NCBI RefSeq assembly: GCF_029167235.1
Contig: NZ_JARFTR010000098.1
Location: 1-64,000, forward strand
Direction: 5' to 3'
Length of the DNA stretch: 64,000 nt
Source of the DNA: Kamptonema sp. UHCC 0994
Lineage (GTDB): Bacteria > Cyanobacteriota > Cyanobacteriia > Cyanobacteriales > Microcoleaceae
Positions 1 through 8,697 of this stretch are shown piece after piece (the first letter of the stretch is position 1; the number at the start of each line of letters is the position of its first letter). Both the position numbers and the translations under genes were made by a program. The notes below the pieces were generated by a model that was not told the origin of the DNA, ran no database searches, and saw only the letters and a program-made list of their open reading frames with translations.

Positions 1-30
1 CCGCCCAGAGGGCGGCGTTACGTAAGTTAT
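1..30. repeat. GC-rich inverted repeat, dispersed family
   Basis: A GCCGCC...GGCGGC type palindrome followed by TTACGTAAGT. Related copies lie at 12076-12125 and near 15270. It sits just past the 3' end of the minus-strand ABC gene, so it may help end that transcript. The left part is cut by the window edge. Confidence 0.5.
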
Positions 31-39
31 TATGTTATA

Positions 40-1050
40 TTAACTGCTGGAATGGATACCACGCTGTTGTAACTGCTGAAGAAAAAACTCTTCTAAACTA
101 GGTCTAGCTAGATTCATCCCTATCAATTGCGCTCCCATTAGACTAAGAGTAGCGATAAAATCTTGGGGGCTAGCTTGCAAATGACCATACCACACTTCAC
201 CCTCAAGTTCTAAATCGGGCACCCATTTTTTAAGTACATTTAAGTGGCCGCCTTTACCTCTAACGTGGTAGGTTTCAGTTGTTCCTAGAAGTTCATCCAG
301 GTTGCCGATACAGATTAATTCGCCTTGGGCGAGGATGGCGATGCGATCGCAAATTTGTTCTACATCTGAGAGGATGTGGCTATTAAAAAAAATTGTTTTC
401 TTTTGGGCTTTTAGTGATAGAATAATCTCACGCATTTGATAGCGTCCCATCGGATCTAGACCCGACATGGGCTCATCTAGAAATACTAACTCTGGATCGT
501 TAATCAGTGCTTGAGCCATGCCGATCCGTTGCAGCATTCCTTTAGAATATTGGCGCAACTGTTTCTTAATTGCTGCTGACTTAGCTAGCCCAACTAAGTC
601 TAGCAAGTCGGGAATCCGCTGGCGCTGTACGGATGCTGGAATTTGGAACAATCCAGCGGCAAACTGCAAAAATTCCCAGCCAGTGAGATAATCGTAGAAA
701 TAAGGATTTTCTGGGAGGTAGCCGATTCGCTGTTTGACGGTGCGATCGCCTAAAGGCTGACCCAAAAGCAACCCCCAACCGGAGGTAGGCCGCACAATGC
801 CTAGCAGGGCTTTCAGCAGCGTTGTTTTTCCGGCACCGTTTTGCCCCAAAAGTCCAAAAGTTTCGCCTTGATAGACTGTCAGGGTGCAGCTTTTGAGAGA
901 TTCAATTTTCTGATTCATCCAAAAACCAGTGCGGTATAATTTACCAAGTTGAGAGATTTCTACCGCTGGAGTTGGTTCTGGCTTCTTGATTGTGAGTAGA
1001 TCTACAGCAGCATCCATAGAGGGCGTTAGTCTGTGCTTTTTACCGATCAT
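40..1050 (-). CDS. ABC transporter ATP-binding protein
   Basis: A 336-aa ATPase subunit of an ABC transporter that would power a separate membrane permease, probably an exporter of the ABC-2 class. Seen: Walker A GQNGAGKTT at residues 69-77, signature YSKGMLQ at 168-174, Walker B LVFLDEP at 188-194 followed by the D-loop SGLDP, and an H-loop in NSHILSDVE. About 28 residues precede the core domain, and about 90 residues follow it in a C-terminal extension of the kind seen in CcmA/NatA-like ATPases. No permease gene is adjacent within the window; one could lie to the left, beyond the edge, because this gene reads toward position 1. The substrate cannot be told. Confidence 0.9.
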   Translation of the reverse strand: MIGKKHRLTPSMDAAVDLLTIKKPEPTPAVEISQLGKLYRTGFWMNQKIESLKSCTLTVYQGETFGLLGQNGAGKTTLLKALLGIVRPTSGWGLLLGQPLGDRTVKQRIGYLPENPYFYDYLTGWEFLQFAAGLFQIPASVQRQRIPDLLDLVGLAKSAAIKKQLRQYSKGMLQRIGMAQALINDPELVFLDEPMSGLDPMGRYQMREIILSLKAQKKTIFFNSHILSDVEQICDRIAILAQGELICIGNLDELLGTTETYHVRGKGGHLNVLKKWVPDLELEGEVWYGHLQASPQDFIATLSLMGAQLIGMNLARPSLEEFFLQQLQQRGIHSSS

Positions 1051-1148
1051 AAACTGAATCGAGGCGCGATCGCTTACGGCAATTTTATAAAGCCCTGCTT
1101 TTTAAGGGGCGTTGGGGGAATCTCAAAGGTGCAGAATATTTGAATATT

Positions 1149-1367
1149 TTAATCATTAAATTGATTATGCAAGCGGCAGAAATCTCCCACATTAAAGCTG
1201 TAGATGATGCGCCCTTGTTCTCTTGCCCAGATTAGCTGTTCTTCATCTGTGCAACTAAGCTTCTTAGCCTCTGCGGTAGTGAGGATATCTACGTTATTAC
1301 TTTGTAGAGCCTGTACTAGCGCACCTTCAAGAACGTCCTCATCCAGATATAAGCGAATCTGACTCAC
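1149..1367 (-). CDS. DUF5615 PIN-like protein, C-terminally short
   Basis: A 72-aa protein beginning with the strand LYLDEDV, which carries the acidic residues typical of the PIN-like DUF5615 family, and ending with SFNVGDF. DUF5615 proteins are usually about 110 aa; here the stop comes right after the GDF motif, so the last third is missing. The start overlaps the stop of the upstream DUF433 gene by 4 nt (ATGA), so the two are translationally coupled. DUF433/DUF5615 pairs are regarded as toxin-antitoxin-like. The shortened form may be inactive. The DNA after the stop shows no continuation of the family sequence that I can see. Confidence 0.7.
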   Translation of the reverse strand: MSQIRLYLDEDVLEGALVQALQSNNVDILTTAEAKKLSCTDEEQLIWAREQGRIIYSFNVGDFCRLHNQFND

Positions 1368-1657
1368 GATAGCTTTCCCGCCTTATATTCAGCTTCCAAG
1401 CGATCGCATTCCTCGTAATAAGCTATTATGGCTGCGTCAATAATAGCTCTGTTTGCGTGATAGTAGGCCAAAGCAGCATAAATCTGTGCTAAAGTCAAGT
1501 TAATTCTGGCGGTAGCAATTTCTTCTGGACTCATCCCCGCCTTGTAATCAATAGCAATGTTGAGAACCGAAACCCTACTTCCCTCAATTCGGGGACGACC
1601 CCCGCAGGTTCCGGGGGTAGAAACAATTAGCGTCCCGATGTCAATAGCCGTTGACAT
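1364..1657 (-). CDS. DUF433 domain protein, antitoxin-like
   Basis: A 97-aa protein with the DUF433 hallmarks: STPGTCGGRPRIEGSRVSV near the N-terminus, then a helical region with YKAGMSPEEIA and ALAYYHANR. The family has a winged-helix DNA-binding fold and is commonly encoded just upstream of a DUF5615 PIN-like protein, as here, where the stop and the next start overlap by 4 nt. Likely role, by inference: DNA-binding autorepressor and antitoxin of the pair. The minus-strand leader (revcomp of 1658-1670) carries an AGAGGTAA purine run as ribosome site. Confidence 0.8.
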   Translation of the reverse strand: MSTAIDIGTLIVSTPGTCGGRPRIEGSRVSVLNIAIDYKAGMSPEEIATARINLTLAQIYAALAYYHANRAIIDAAIIAYYEECDRLEAEYKAGKLS

Positions 1658-1769
1658 ATTTACCTCTGTTGCATATTTTATTTGATTCTAATCTGGTTCG
1701 AGGCGCGATCGCTAAATTCTCCCAATTTGAGATACTCTAGAGAATAGATGTGCCTACATATTGCTGAAA

Positions 1770-1940
1770 ATGGATCGATCGAAGATTATTGCTATTGTCA
1801 CTGGTGCGATTTCTGTATTGTTAGCGATCGCATACCTCATCCTCGTCCAACTATTAGACTTCCGAGGCGAAATGCTACCTGCACCCCAAAGTCAACTAAC
1901 GCCATCGGTGGAAATTGCCTATTTTTCTGAACAAAAATGA
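1770..1940 (+). CDS. Small single-pass membrane protein (56 aa)
   Basis: Found by reading the frame directly. ATG at 1770, TGA at 1938-1940. The protein starts MDRSKIIAIVTG and has one hydrophobic helix (about residues 5-28) followed by a short polar tail, LDFRGEMLPAPQSQL. I recall closely similar small proteins as conserved hypotheticals in cyanobacteria, but have no alignment here. Its stop overlaps the start of the next gene (ATGA at 1937-1940), which points to translational coupling with the exported IMS-domain protein. Function unknown. An alternative longer reading frame across 1748-1930 has no such features. Confidence 0.8.
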   Translation: MDRSKIIAIVTGAISVLLAIAYLILVQLLDFRGEMLPAPQSQLTPSVEIAYFSEQK

Positions 1941-2518
1941 AACTGAGAATTTTCGCGATCGCAACATTTTTAATTCCGCTGAACTCAGCAACTCCAACTC
2001 AAGCTGCTACCTATCCCATTCTTAACGAGAATTGGCAAACTGTCAACTCCCCTTTGATTAATAAGAATTGGGACGCATCTTTAACCACAGCTTCCCAAAC
2101 AAAAGCTATAATTCTTACTCAAGCTAACACCAACAATGGAACCCTTACTTTAGGACAAGCTGCCGATATCATTAGTAGGTGGCTGGAAGCTAAGCAAAAA
2201 ATATTTGCCCCTCCCTTCGATCGTGAAATCCTTGCTAACCTAACTACAAGTATTTTGTATTCTGACACTCTCAAAGCTATCGAATCTTTGAGAAGCACTA
2301 ACGCTTACTATCGTTACGGCGTTCAAAAAGTTGAATCCGTCGAACGATTTGCAGCATCGGGAAACAAAGCAACTATTGAAGTTAGAGTTACAGAAGATGT
2401 CACCCTTTATCAAAAGGGTCAAGTCGAGAATAGTAGCTTTAACACGAAACTGGTTCGCTATAGTTTAGAATATTGGGATGGCGTGTGGAAAATAGCTGAT
2501 GCCCAAGTAATTAATTAA
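1937..2518 (+). CDS. Exported IMS (ARC6-like) domain protein
   Basis: A 193-aa protein. Residues 1-23 look like a signal peptide ending TQA, so the product is probably exported or periplasmic. Residues about 75-190 match the IMS domain that ends ARC6/PARC6-type proteins: SRWLEAKQKIFAPPFD, then a YRYGVQ...VESV segment, then beta strands ending in YSLEYWDGVWKIADAQV. The domain is thought to be a protein-protein interaction module of NTF2-like type. Here it stands alone without the DnaJ-like part. It is translationally coupled to the 56-aa membrane protein upstream, so the two may act together at the membrane. Confidence 0.75.
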   Translation: MKLRIFAIATFLIPLNSATPTQAATYPILNENWQTVNSPLINKNWDASLTTASQTKAIILTQANTNNGTLTLGQAADIISRWLEAKQKIFAPPFDREILANLTTSILYSDTLKAIESLRSTNAYYRYGVQKVESVERFAASGNKATIEVRVTEDVTLYQKGQVENSSFNTKLVRYSLEYWDGVWKIADAQVIN

Positions 2519-2911
2519 AATTAAGGAAGAAGGAAGAAAGAAAGAAGAAAAATTTAGCAAACTTGTAGCAGAGAAAGTCCCAACCCTGAACTCATTCCAA
2601 AGGAAAAAATTACGGAAATCAACGGTTTCAGCAATTAAAAACATTCAATACACTGTAAAAGCAACTTTACTATAACTTTATATATCCAGAAAACAACCTC
2701 CACTTTTTAAAGAGTTAGTAAAGTTTGTCTGAACTTACTTGTGCTTAAGAGCACAAAATTTTATGCTACTGATGGATGCAATAAAAAATTATACCAATCC
2801 TGAAAAATCCTGCAAAATCTGTCACACAAATAGTAGTAATTTGGGTTTAACAAAGCGAAACCCAACATCAGGATAGTAGTAATAAAAAGCTTCCCCGAAA
2901 TATAGCTAATA
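2519..2911. other. Gene-free stretch
   Basis: About 390 bp of AT-rich DNA. It holds a short GAAGGAAGAAAG run at 2523-2545, a small hairpin TTGTGCTTAAGAGCACAA near 2740, and a TTGGGTTT...AAACCCAA inverted repeat near 2838-2866. No open reading frame with a ribosome site was seen. Confidence 0.5.
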
Positions 2912-2950
2912 AAAACCCAGTTTCTTCAAGAAACCGGGTTTTTTTCTTAA
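2912..2950. terminator. Bidirectional hairpin terminator
   Basis: Stem AAACCCAGTTTCTT / AAGAAACCGGGTTT with one mismatch, flanked by a T run on the plus side and by TTTTTATT on the minus side. It lies a few bases past the stop of the minus-strand PRK-like gene. The stem core is also the core of a dispersed repeat seen at 8590-8658 and 42395-42490. Confidence 0.65.
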
Positions 2951-3876
2951 TAAAATTGCGTTGCTTTAATCATGTGATAAGCAATAAGCAACTGCGTCAA
3001 AGCTAGGGGATAACTCTGAAGCACTTCCCCAGTTGTACCCACAAGTTTGCCAATTTCAGGATTACCTTCCGTGCTGCAAAATCCCCGCAAGTGAGGCATT
3101 TCATTACAGAGAATCTTCTCCAACTCATTCACCTGTGCGCTAGTGGCGTGAGAATCCACTTCTAAAACATCAACAGGTTTACCCATATCCCTATCCAATC
3201 CCAAGCGAATAGCAGGTTTGAAACTCGCACTACCTCGATCTAAAATCTCAGTAAAGTTCGGATGAGGAATAGTCGGTCTGAGCACCAAGCGCACGCTAAG
3301 ATTAGAAGCATCTTCCTCATCGGGCGGGTAAAATGTAACAACTACATCTGCCGTTTGCCGCTGGGGACGGATGAACTCTTCAGAATCAGGCTCGCGTTTT
3401 TCTAGTTCTGCTCGCACTTGTTCTTCAGTGTAGCCCCGCTTCATAGTATCGCGCTTGATCTTCCATTGCGCCCGTAAAGACTCAGGGGGAGCCAGGTAAA
3501 CTTTAACATCGTAGGATTCCCTCACTCCGCGAGTAGCATAACCGAGTAACCCTTCCATGATCACAAATTTACTCGGCTTGATGTACTCCGGGGGATCGAA
3601 AGCACCTGTCGTGTGGTTATAAATTGGCTTGAGGATGGGTTGTCCGGTTCGCAGCAGGGTCAGGTGTTGCTGCATGATATCCAAGTGGTTGCAGTCGGGG
3701 TGCAAAGCTGTGATCCCAATTTCGGCCCGCTGTTTTCTGTCGTATCGGTGATAGTCATCCGTACAGATGACGGTAACGCTTTCCTCTCCCAATATTTGAG
3801 CAATACCTCGCGTCAGTGTTGTTTTACCTGCTGCGCTATCACCAACAATACCGAGCATAATTGGACGCTGACTCAT
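2947..3876 (-). CDS. Phosphoribulokinase-like P-loop kinase
   Basis: A 309-aa kinase of the phosphoribulokinase/uridine kinase family. Seen: Walker A GDSAAGKTT at residues 12-20, then ICTDDYHRYDR, ALHPDCNHLD, YNHTTGAFDPPE and the Walker-B-like strand FVIMEGLLGY. These are the landmarks of PRK. The Calvin-cycle enzyme of cyanobacteria usually begins with a longer segment and a GDSGCGKSTF loop with a regulatory cysteine; here the loop reads GDSAAGKT without that cysteine, so this is probably a second, paralogous kinase, perhaps not thioredoxin regulated. I chose the ATG at 3876 because a GGGG run sits 8 nt upstream; a GTG 9 nt earlier is possible. Single-gene unit ending at a hairpin terminator. 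Confidence 0.75.
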   Translation of the reverse strand: MSQRPIMLGIVGDSAAGKTTLTRGIAQILGEESVTVICTDDYHRYDRKQRAEIGITALHPDCNHLDIMQQHLTLLRTGQPILKPIYNHTTGAFDPPEYIKPSKFVIMEGLLGYATRGVRESYDVKVYLAPPESLRAQWKIKRDTMKRGYTEEQVRAELEKREPDSEEFIRPQRQTADVVVTFYPPDEEDASNLSVRLVLRPTIPHPNFTEILDRGSASFKPAIRLGLDRDMGKPVDVLEVDSHATSAQVNELEKILCNEMPHLRGFCSTEGNPEIGKLVGTTGEVLQSYPLALTQLLIAYHMIKATQFY

Positions 3877-4115
3877 AATTTTCACCCCGCTGCACTATAG
3901 TAAGTTAGTTGTAAACTTTATACTGTATCAAAGTTATGGTCATTAGAATAGAGGGGATCGCTCGGAATTAGTCAAGAGAGAGCGATCGCTGTGTCATTCC
4001 CAGAGGCAAGCGAAGCGCAGTTGCGAGGCTTCCAGATTTTCCTCGAAGCAATCCCAAAGCTGTGCTACACGGTGACAATGCGTAAGTCCTATGTTTGTGT
4101 CTTCGCTTCAACACA

Positions 4116-4154
4116 TTCTTCCTTCTTCCTTCTTCCTTCTTCCTTCTTCCTTCT
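4116..4154. repeat. CTTCCTT heptamer tandem repeat
   Basis: About five and a half copies of a 7-bp unit. It abuts the methyltransferase gene and keeps its frame open upstream of the true start, giving a false N-terminal extension rich in PSSF. The same heptamer (or its complement) occurs at 21418-21453, 42521-42558 and 59211-59241. Confidence 0.85.
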
Positions 4155-4165
4155 GCTATAAAATT

Positions 4166-7123
4166 ATGACGAATCCTGAACTTCAGAACTCCGTCGATAA
4201 AATCCTTTCATCGCTGCAAGGGTTAAATTCGCTAAAAAAATTATTCTCTGAGTTAAATTACAATCCCGTCAATCAATCTCTTTCGCGGAGAGGTTGGCGG
4301 GAACAGGTATCAGAAGTATTAGCAGAAGATCCGATTTTAATTGCGGCAGGAGGTGACGACTTTCATGTAATTTATGGCTGTTTTAATCAACGATTATTAG
4401 TTAAAACAGAACGCCTAGTTGTTGAAGAATTACTGAAAAATCACCCATATTCTCTGTTTGTGTTTTCAGATAAACAACAAAAAAACTGGACTTTTATTAA
4501 TGTTAAATATGATAGCAGACAGGATAATAAAAGGATTTTGCGTCGGATTCGAGTTAGTCCAGGGGAACAGTTAAGAACTGCTATAGAACGCTTAAGTTTA
4601 CTAGATTTAGAAGGACTCGATCTTGATTCACCTTTAGCAATTCAGCAACGCCATGATGAGGCGTTTGATGTTGAAAAAGTTACTCAAAAATTCTTCAAGC
4701 AATATCGAGAAGTTTTTGAGAATGTGGAAAGGTTAATTACTCCCACGATTGATAATGCTGAAAAACGGCGGTTATTTATTCAAAAATTGTTTAACCGTTT
4801 GATGTTTATTGTGTTTATTCAGAAAAAAGGCTGGCTGAACTTTAAGGAGAAAACCCACTATTTAGAAGCACTTTGGCGAGATTATCAATTAGATCGTAGT
4901 ATAGCCGATAAAAACTTTTACCGCGATCGCTTGACTCATCTCTTTTTCTCTGGATTGAATAACTCCCAAGCTGTTGATATGATTGGGATTAATAATGGTG
5001 GCTATCTTAAACAAATTATCGGTACAGTTCCTTATTTGAATGGGGGATTATTTGAACAGGATGAGGAAGATCGAGATCCTACAATTATTGTACCTGATGC
5101 AGCCGTTGATAGTATTATTCACGATTTGTTTAATAACTTTAATTTTACCGTTACAGAAAGCACGCCGTTAGATGTAGAGGTTGCCGTTGACCCGGAAATG
5201 TTGGGGAAAGTGTTTGAGGAATTGGTAACGGGGAGACATGAATCTGGGAGTTATTATACACCGAAACCGATTGTTTCTTTTATGGGTAGGGAGGCATTAA
5301 AAGGTTATTTAGGCAGTAAGTTACCCGCTGAATCTAGGGAAGCGATCGCGGAATTTGTCGATCGACATAACGGTGTTAATTTTAAGAATCCTAGAGCCGT
5401 ATTACAAGCAATTGAACAGGTGAAAGTCTGCGATCCTGCCTGTGGAAGTGGTGCGTATTTAATGGGGATGCTGCATGAGTTATTAGACTTGTCTCAGTGT
5501 TTATTTGCTTCGCAAACTTGGGAATCTAAAACCGTTTATGAGTTTAAGTTACAAATTATTGAAAATAATATTTATGGGGTGGATCTCGATCCGTTTGCGG
5601 TGAATATTGCCCGGTTGAGGTTATGGTTATCTTTGGCGGTGGAATATGAAGGTAACGATCCGCCACCTTTGCCGAATTTAAAGTTTAAGATTGAAGATTC
5701 GGATAGCTTAATTGCGCCTAATCCTCAAGGTTCTGGGATGTTGAGGGATGATATAATTCGTCAATTTCGAGAGTTAAAGGCGCAGTATTTACGGGCGCAT
5801 TTAGGGGGAGAGAAGCAGAGGTTAATAGTGGAAATTGAGAAGATAAAAACCAATATTTCGTTGTTAACTCATGGGAGTGCAAAGGTAGCGGGTTTTGATT
5901 GGGCGGTGGATTTTGCTGAGGTTTTTGCTGATGGTGGTTTTGATATTATTGTGGCAAATCCGCCTTATGTTAGAATGGAGTTATTTAAGGAAATTAAGCC
6001 AACTTTACGAAAGAATTTCCCAGAAGTTCACAGCGATAGGGCTGATTTATATTGTTACTTTTATGGTCGTGCTTTACAACTATTGAAACAGGGAGGAATG
6101 TTAGCTTTTATTTCTCCTAATAAGTGGTTTCGGGCAAAGTATGGGGAAAAGCTGAAAAAGCATATTGCTGAAACTTGTCAGGTTTACAGTATTACAGATT
6201 TTGGTGATTTACCTGTTTTTGAAAGTGCAACTACTTATCCGATGATTTTTATTGCCCAAAAAGGTAATAAAGCTAATAATTCATTAATTTTTACTGAGGT
6301 TGAATCTTTAGAGTTTCCCTATCCTGATGTTTTAGCTATTATTCAAAAATATGGAAAAATTCTCTCAAATGAGGTCTTAAATGGTTCAAGCTGGTTATTA
6401 ACTGTTACAACTAAACAACCAGGAATTGTATTAGGTGAATATGCTAAAGATAAAATTTTTTATGGAATTAAATGTGGATTAAGTAAAGCATTTTTTATTG
6501 ATGGTAATCAACGATTGGAATTAATTAGAAAATCTCCTAAAAGCATAGAGATAATTAAGCCTTTAGCTGTCGGTAAAGATATTCGCAAATGGCGGATAAA
6601 CGCTCAAGATAAATGGTTGCTATATATGTATCATGGAATTGATACAACCGCATTAGAATCTGTGATTGAATACTTACAATTATATAAACAAGAGCTTGAA
6701 AACAGAGCAACTAAGCAAGAATGGTATGAATTACAACAGCCACAATTTCGTTATGCACCTGCATTTGAAAAACCTAAAATTGTATATCAACGCTTTCAAG
6801 TAAAACCTTGTTTTGCCTATGATGATAAAGGAATGTATATCAATGATGCCGTTTGGACAATTTCTGTGGATGATTTTTATCTTTTAGGTGTTCTTAATTC
6901 TCAGTCTTTTTGGTTAGAAATAAGTCGTTATTGTACAAAAATTCAAAATGGTTATCAACTTCTTCGTAGTTACATTGAGAAAGCTATTATCCCCCACGCC
7001 TCCGAAGCCGAAAAATCAGCCATCAGTGAATTAGTGCAAAAATGCCTAGATGCAAAAGGGGTAAACTGCGAACAATGGGAGAAAGAAATCGATGAGCGAG
7101 TTGCCGCTTTGTATGGGTTATAA
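4166..7123 (+). CDS. Eco57I-type N6-adenine DNA methyltransferase
   Basis: A 985-aa class I DNA methyltransferase. SAM-binding motif I is CDPACGSGAYL at about residue 421, and catalytic motif IV is NPPY at about residue 598, marking N6-adenine methylation. The C-terminal part (about 730-985) has the look of a TaqI-like target-recognition domain, with FRYAPAFEKPKIVYQRF. The N-terminal 350 residues contain the segment VSPGEQLRTAIERLSLLDLE; I see no clear PD-(D/E)XK nuclease there. I start at 4166 because the upstream in-frame residues come from a heptamer repeat. It is the first gene of a same-strand run ending with a PLD-helicase at 12054, so it probably marks self DNA in a restriction-type defence system. 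The DNA looks more AT-rich than its neighbours. Confidence 0.85.
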   Translation: MTNPELQNSVDKILSSLQGLNSLKKLFSELNYNPVNQSLSRRGWREQVSEVLAEDPILIAAGGDDFHVIYGCFNQRLLVKTERLVVEELLKNHPYSLFVFSDKQQKNWTFINVKYDSRQDNKRILRRIRVSPGEQLRTAIERLSLLDLEGLDLDSPLAIQQRHDEAFDVEKVTQKFFKQYREVFENVERLITPTIDNAEKRRLFIQKLFNRLMFIVFIQKKGWLNFKEKTHYLEALWRDYQLDRSIADKNFYRDRLTHLFFSGLNNSQAVDMIGINNGGYLKQIIGTVPYLNGGLFEQDEEDRDPTIIVPDAAVDSIIHDLFNNFNFTVTESTPLDVEVAVDPEMLGKVFEELVTGRHESGSYYTPKPIVSFMGREALKGYLGSKLPAESREAIAEFVDRHNGVNFKNPRAVLQAIEQVKVCDPACGSGAYLMGMLHELLDLSQCLFASQTWESKTVYEFKLQIIENNIYGVDLDPFAVNIARLRLWLSLAVEYEGNDPPPLPNLKFKIEDSDSLIAPNPQGSGMLRDDIIRQFRELKAQYLRAHLGGEKQRLIVEIEKIKTNISLLTHGSAKVAGFDWAVDFAEVFADGGFDIIVANPPYVRMELFKEIKPTLRKNFPEVHSDRADLYCYFYGRALQLLKQGGMLAFISPNKWFRAKYGEKLKKHIAETCQVYSITDFGDLPVFESATTYPMIFIAQKGNKANNSLIFTEVESLEFPYPDVLAIIQKYGKILSNEVLNGSSWLLTVTTKQPGIVLGEYAKDKIFYGIKCGLSKAFFIDGNQRLELIRKSPKSIEIIKPLAVGKDIRKWRINAQDKWLLYMYHGIDTTALESVIEYLQLYKQELENRATKQEWYELQQPQFRYAPAFEKPKIVYQRFQVKPCFAYDDKGMYINDAVWTISVDDFYLLGVLNSQSFWLEISRYCTKIQNGYQLLRSYIEKAIIPHASEAEKSAISELVQKCLDAKGVNCEQWEKEIDERVAALYGL

Positions 7124-7139
7124 TGGTAGAGAAAGTTAA

Positions 7140-7841
<702 letters not shown>

Positions 7842-7906
7842 GCTGCACCTTAAGAATTATAACACCCAGTGACAATCAAAGTTTCCCATTTACCAAGTTT
7901 AGATCC

Positions 7907-8362
7907 ATGAAAACCACATTGACAACTTTAACATCTTCTCTCCATGACCAAGATTTTAACCTCTGGGTGGAATCAACAATTGAATTATTACAGCAAAAAA
8001 GATTCGATCAATTAGATATCGAAAACCTAATTTCCGAAATAGAGAGTATGGGAAAAAATGATAGAAAATCAGTTAAAAGTAACTTGCGAATTTTGTTAAT
8101 GCACCTGCTAAAATGGCAGTATCAACCAGACAAACGGACAAATAGCTGGCGGACAACAATTAAAGAACATCGTAACCGCTTAGAGGATGATTTTGCCGAT
8201 AGTCCTAGTTTAAAGAATTATTTTTTAGAAGTGTTTGACGAATGTTATCAAAAAGCCAGAGATTTAGCTTCCTCAGAAACAGGTTTATCTATATCTGTCT
8301 TTCCCGTTGAATGTCCTTTTCATCCTGATTTAGTTCTTGAATCGGACTTTTTACCCGCATAG
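7907..8362 (+). CDS. DUF29 family protein
   Basis: A 151-aa protein with the DUF29 pattern: DQDFNLWVESTIELLQQKRFDQLDIENLISEIESMG, then a long helical part with LRILLMHLLKWQYQP and a RTNSWRTTIKEHR block, ending near FPVECPF. DUF29 proteins are abundant in cyanobacteria and have no assigned function; they often lie near mobile or defence genes. Two close paralogues of each other, more distant from this one, are at 27659-28114 and 28240-28707. Here it sits between the methyltransferase and helicase genes. Confidence 0.85.
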   Translation: MKTTLTTLTSSLHDQDFNLWVESTIELLQQKRFDQLDIENLISEIESMGKNDRKSVKSNLRILLMHLLKWQYQPDKRTNSWRTTIKEHRNRLEDDFADSPSLKNYFLEVFDECYQKARDLASSETGLSISVFPVECPFHPDLVLESDFLPA

Positions 8363-8397
8363 TTTTATCCAAATGCAAAAAAATACTTTCTGACTAT

Positions 8398-8580
8398 TTT
8401 AAGTAGTCGGACATAAATAAACGCAGCCATGTCATTGCGAACGGAACGAAGTGAAGTGAAGCATAAGCCCTTCGGGCAGGCTACGCCAACGCAGGGTTTT
8501 GGGATTGCTAAGCCCTAACGGGCAGGCTACGCCAACGCTGGGCTCGCAATGACATTATTTATTTTTGTCCAGCTACTTAA
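8398..8580. mobile_element. MITE-like inverted-repeat element
   Basis: Outer inverted ends read TAAGTAGTCGGACATAAATAA on the left and the near complement TTATTTTTGTCCAGCTACTTAA on the right. Inside is a second perfect 12-bp pair, ATGTCATTGCGA at 8429-8440 and TCGCAATGACAT at 8544-8555. The centre holds two direct copies of GGGCAGGCTACGCCAACGC (from 8475 and 8520). No coding capacity. It separates the DUF29 gene from the helicase gene. Related end sequences (TTAATTATGTCCGACTGCTTA) occur near 15300. Confidence 0.65.
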
Positions 8581-8589
8581 GACTTAGGC

Positions 8590-8658
8590 AAAAAACCGGG
8601 TTTCTGACAAAAAATTATCGCTATTGCCAAAAATATCGACACAGAAACCCGGTTTTTG
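8590..8658. repeat. Inverted repeat with AAACCGGGTTTCTG ends
   Basis: CAAAAAACCGGGTTTCTG and its complement CAGAAACCCGGTTTTTG enclose about 35 bp. Same repeat core as at 2912-2942 and 42414-42480. It lies about 40 bp upstream of the helicase start and could act as a terminator for the preceding genes. Confidence 0.65.
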
Positions 8659-8697
8659 AAGCAGCGCTTGTAAGTTTTGTATTTAAAATAAAAAAAT

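Noticed and set aside
1748-1930. 60-codon plus-strand frame
   Set aside because: It overlaps the 56-aa membrane protein gene in another frame and has no family-like sequence or ribosome site.
4091-4165. Upstream extension of the methyltransferase
   Set aside because: The extra 25 residues are translated from a CTTCCTT tandem repeat; the ATG at 4166 gives the plausible start.
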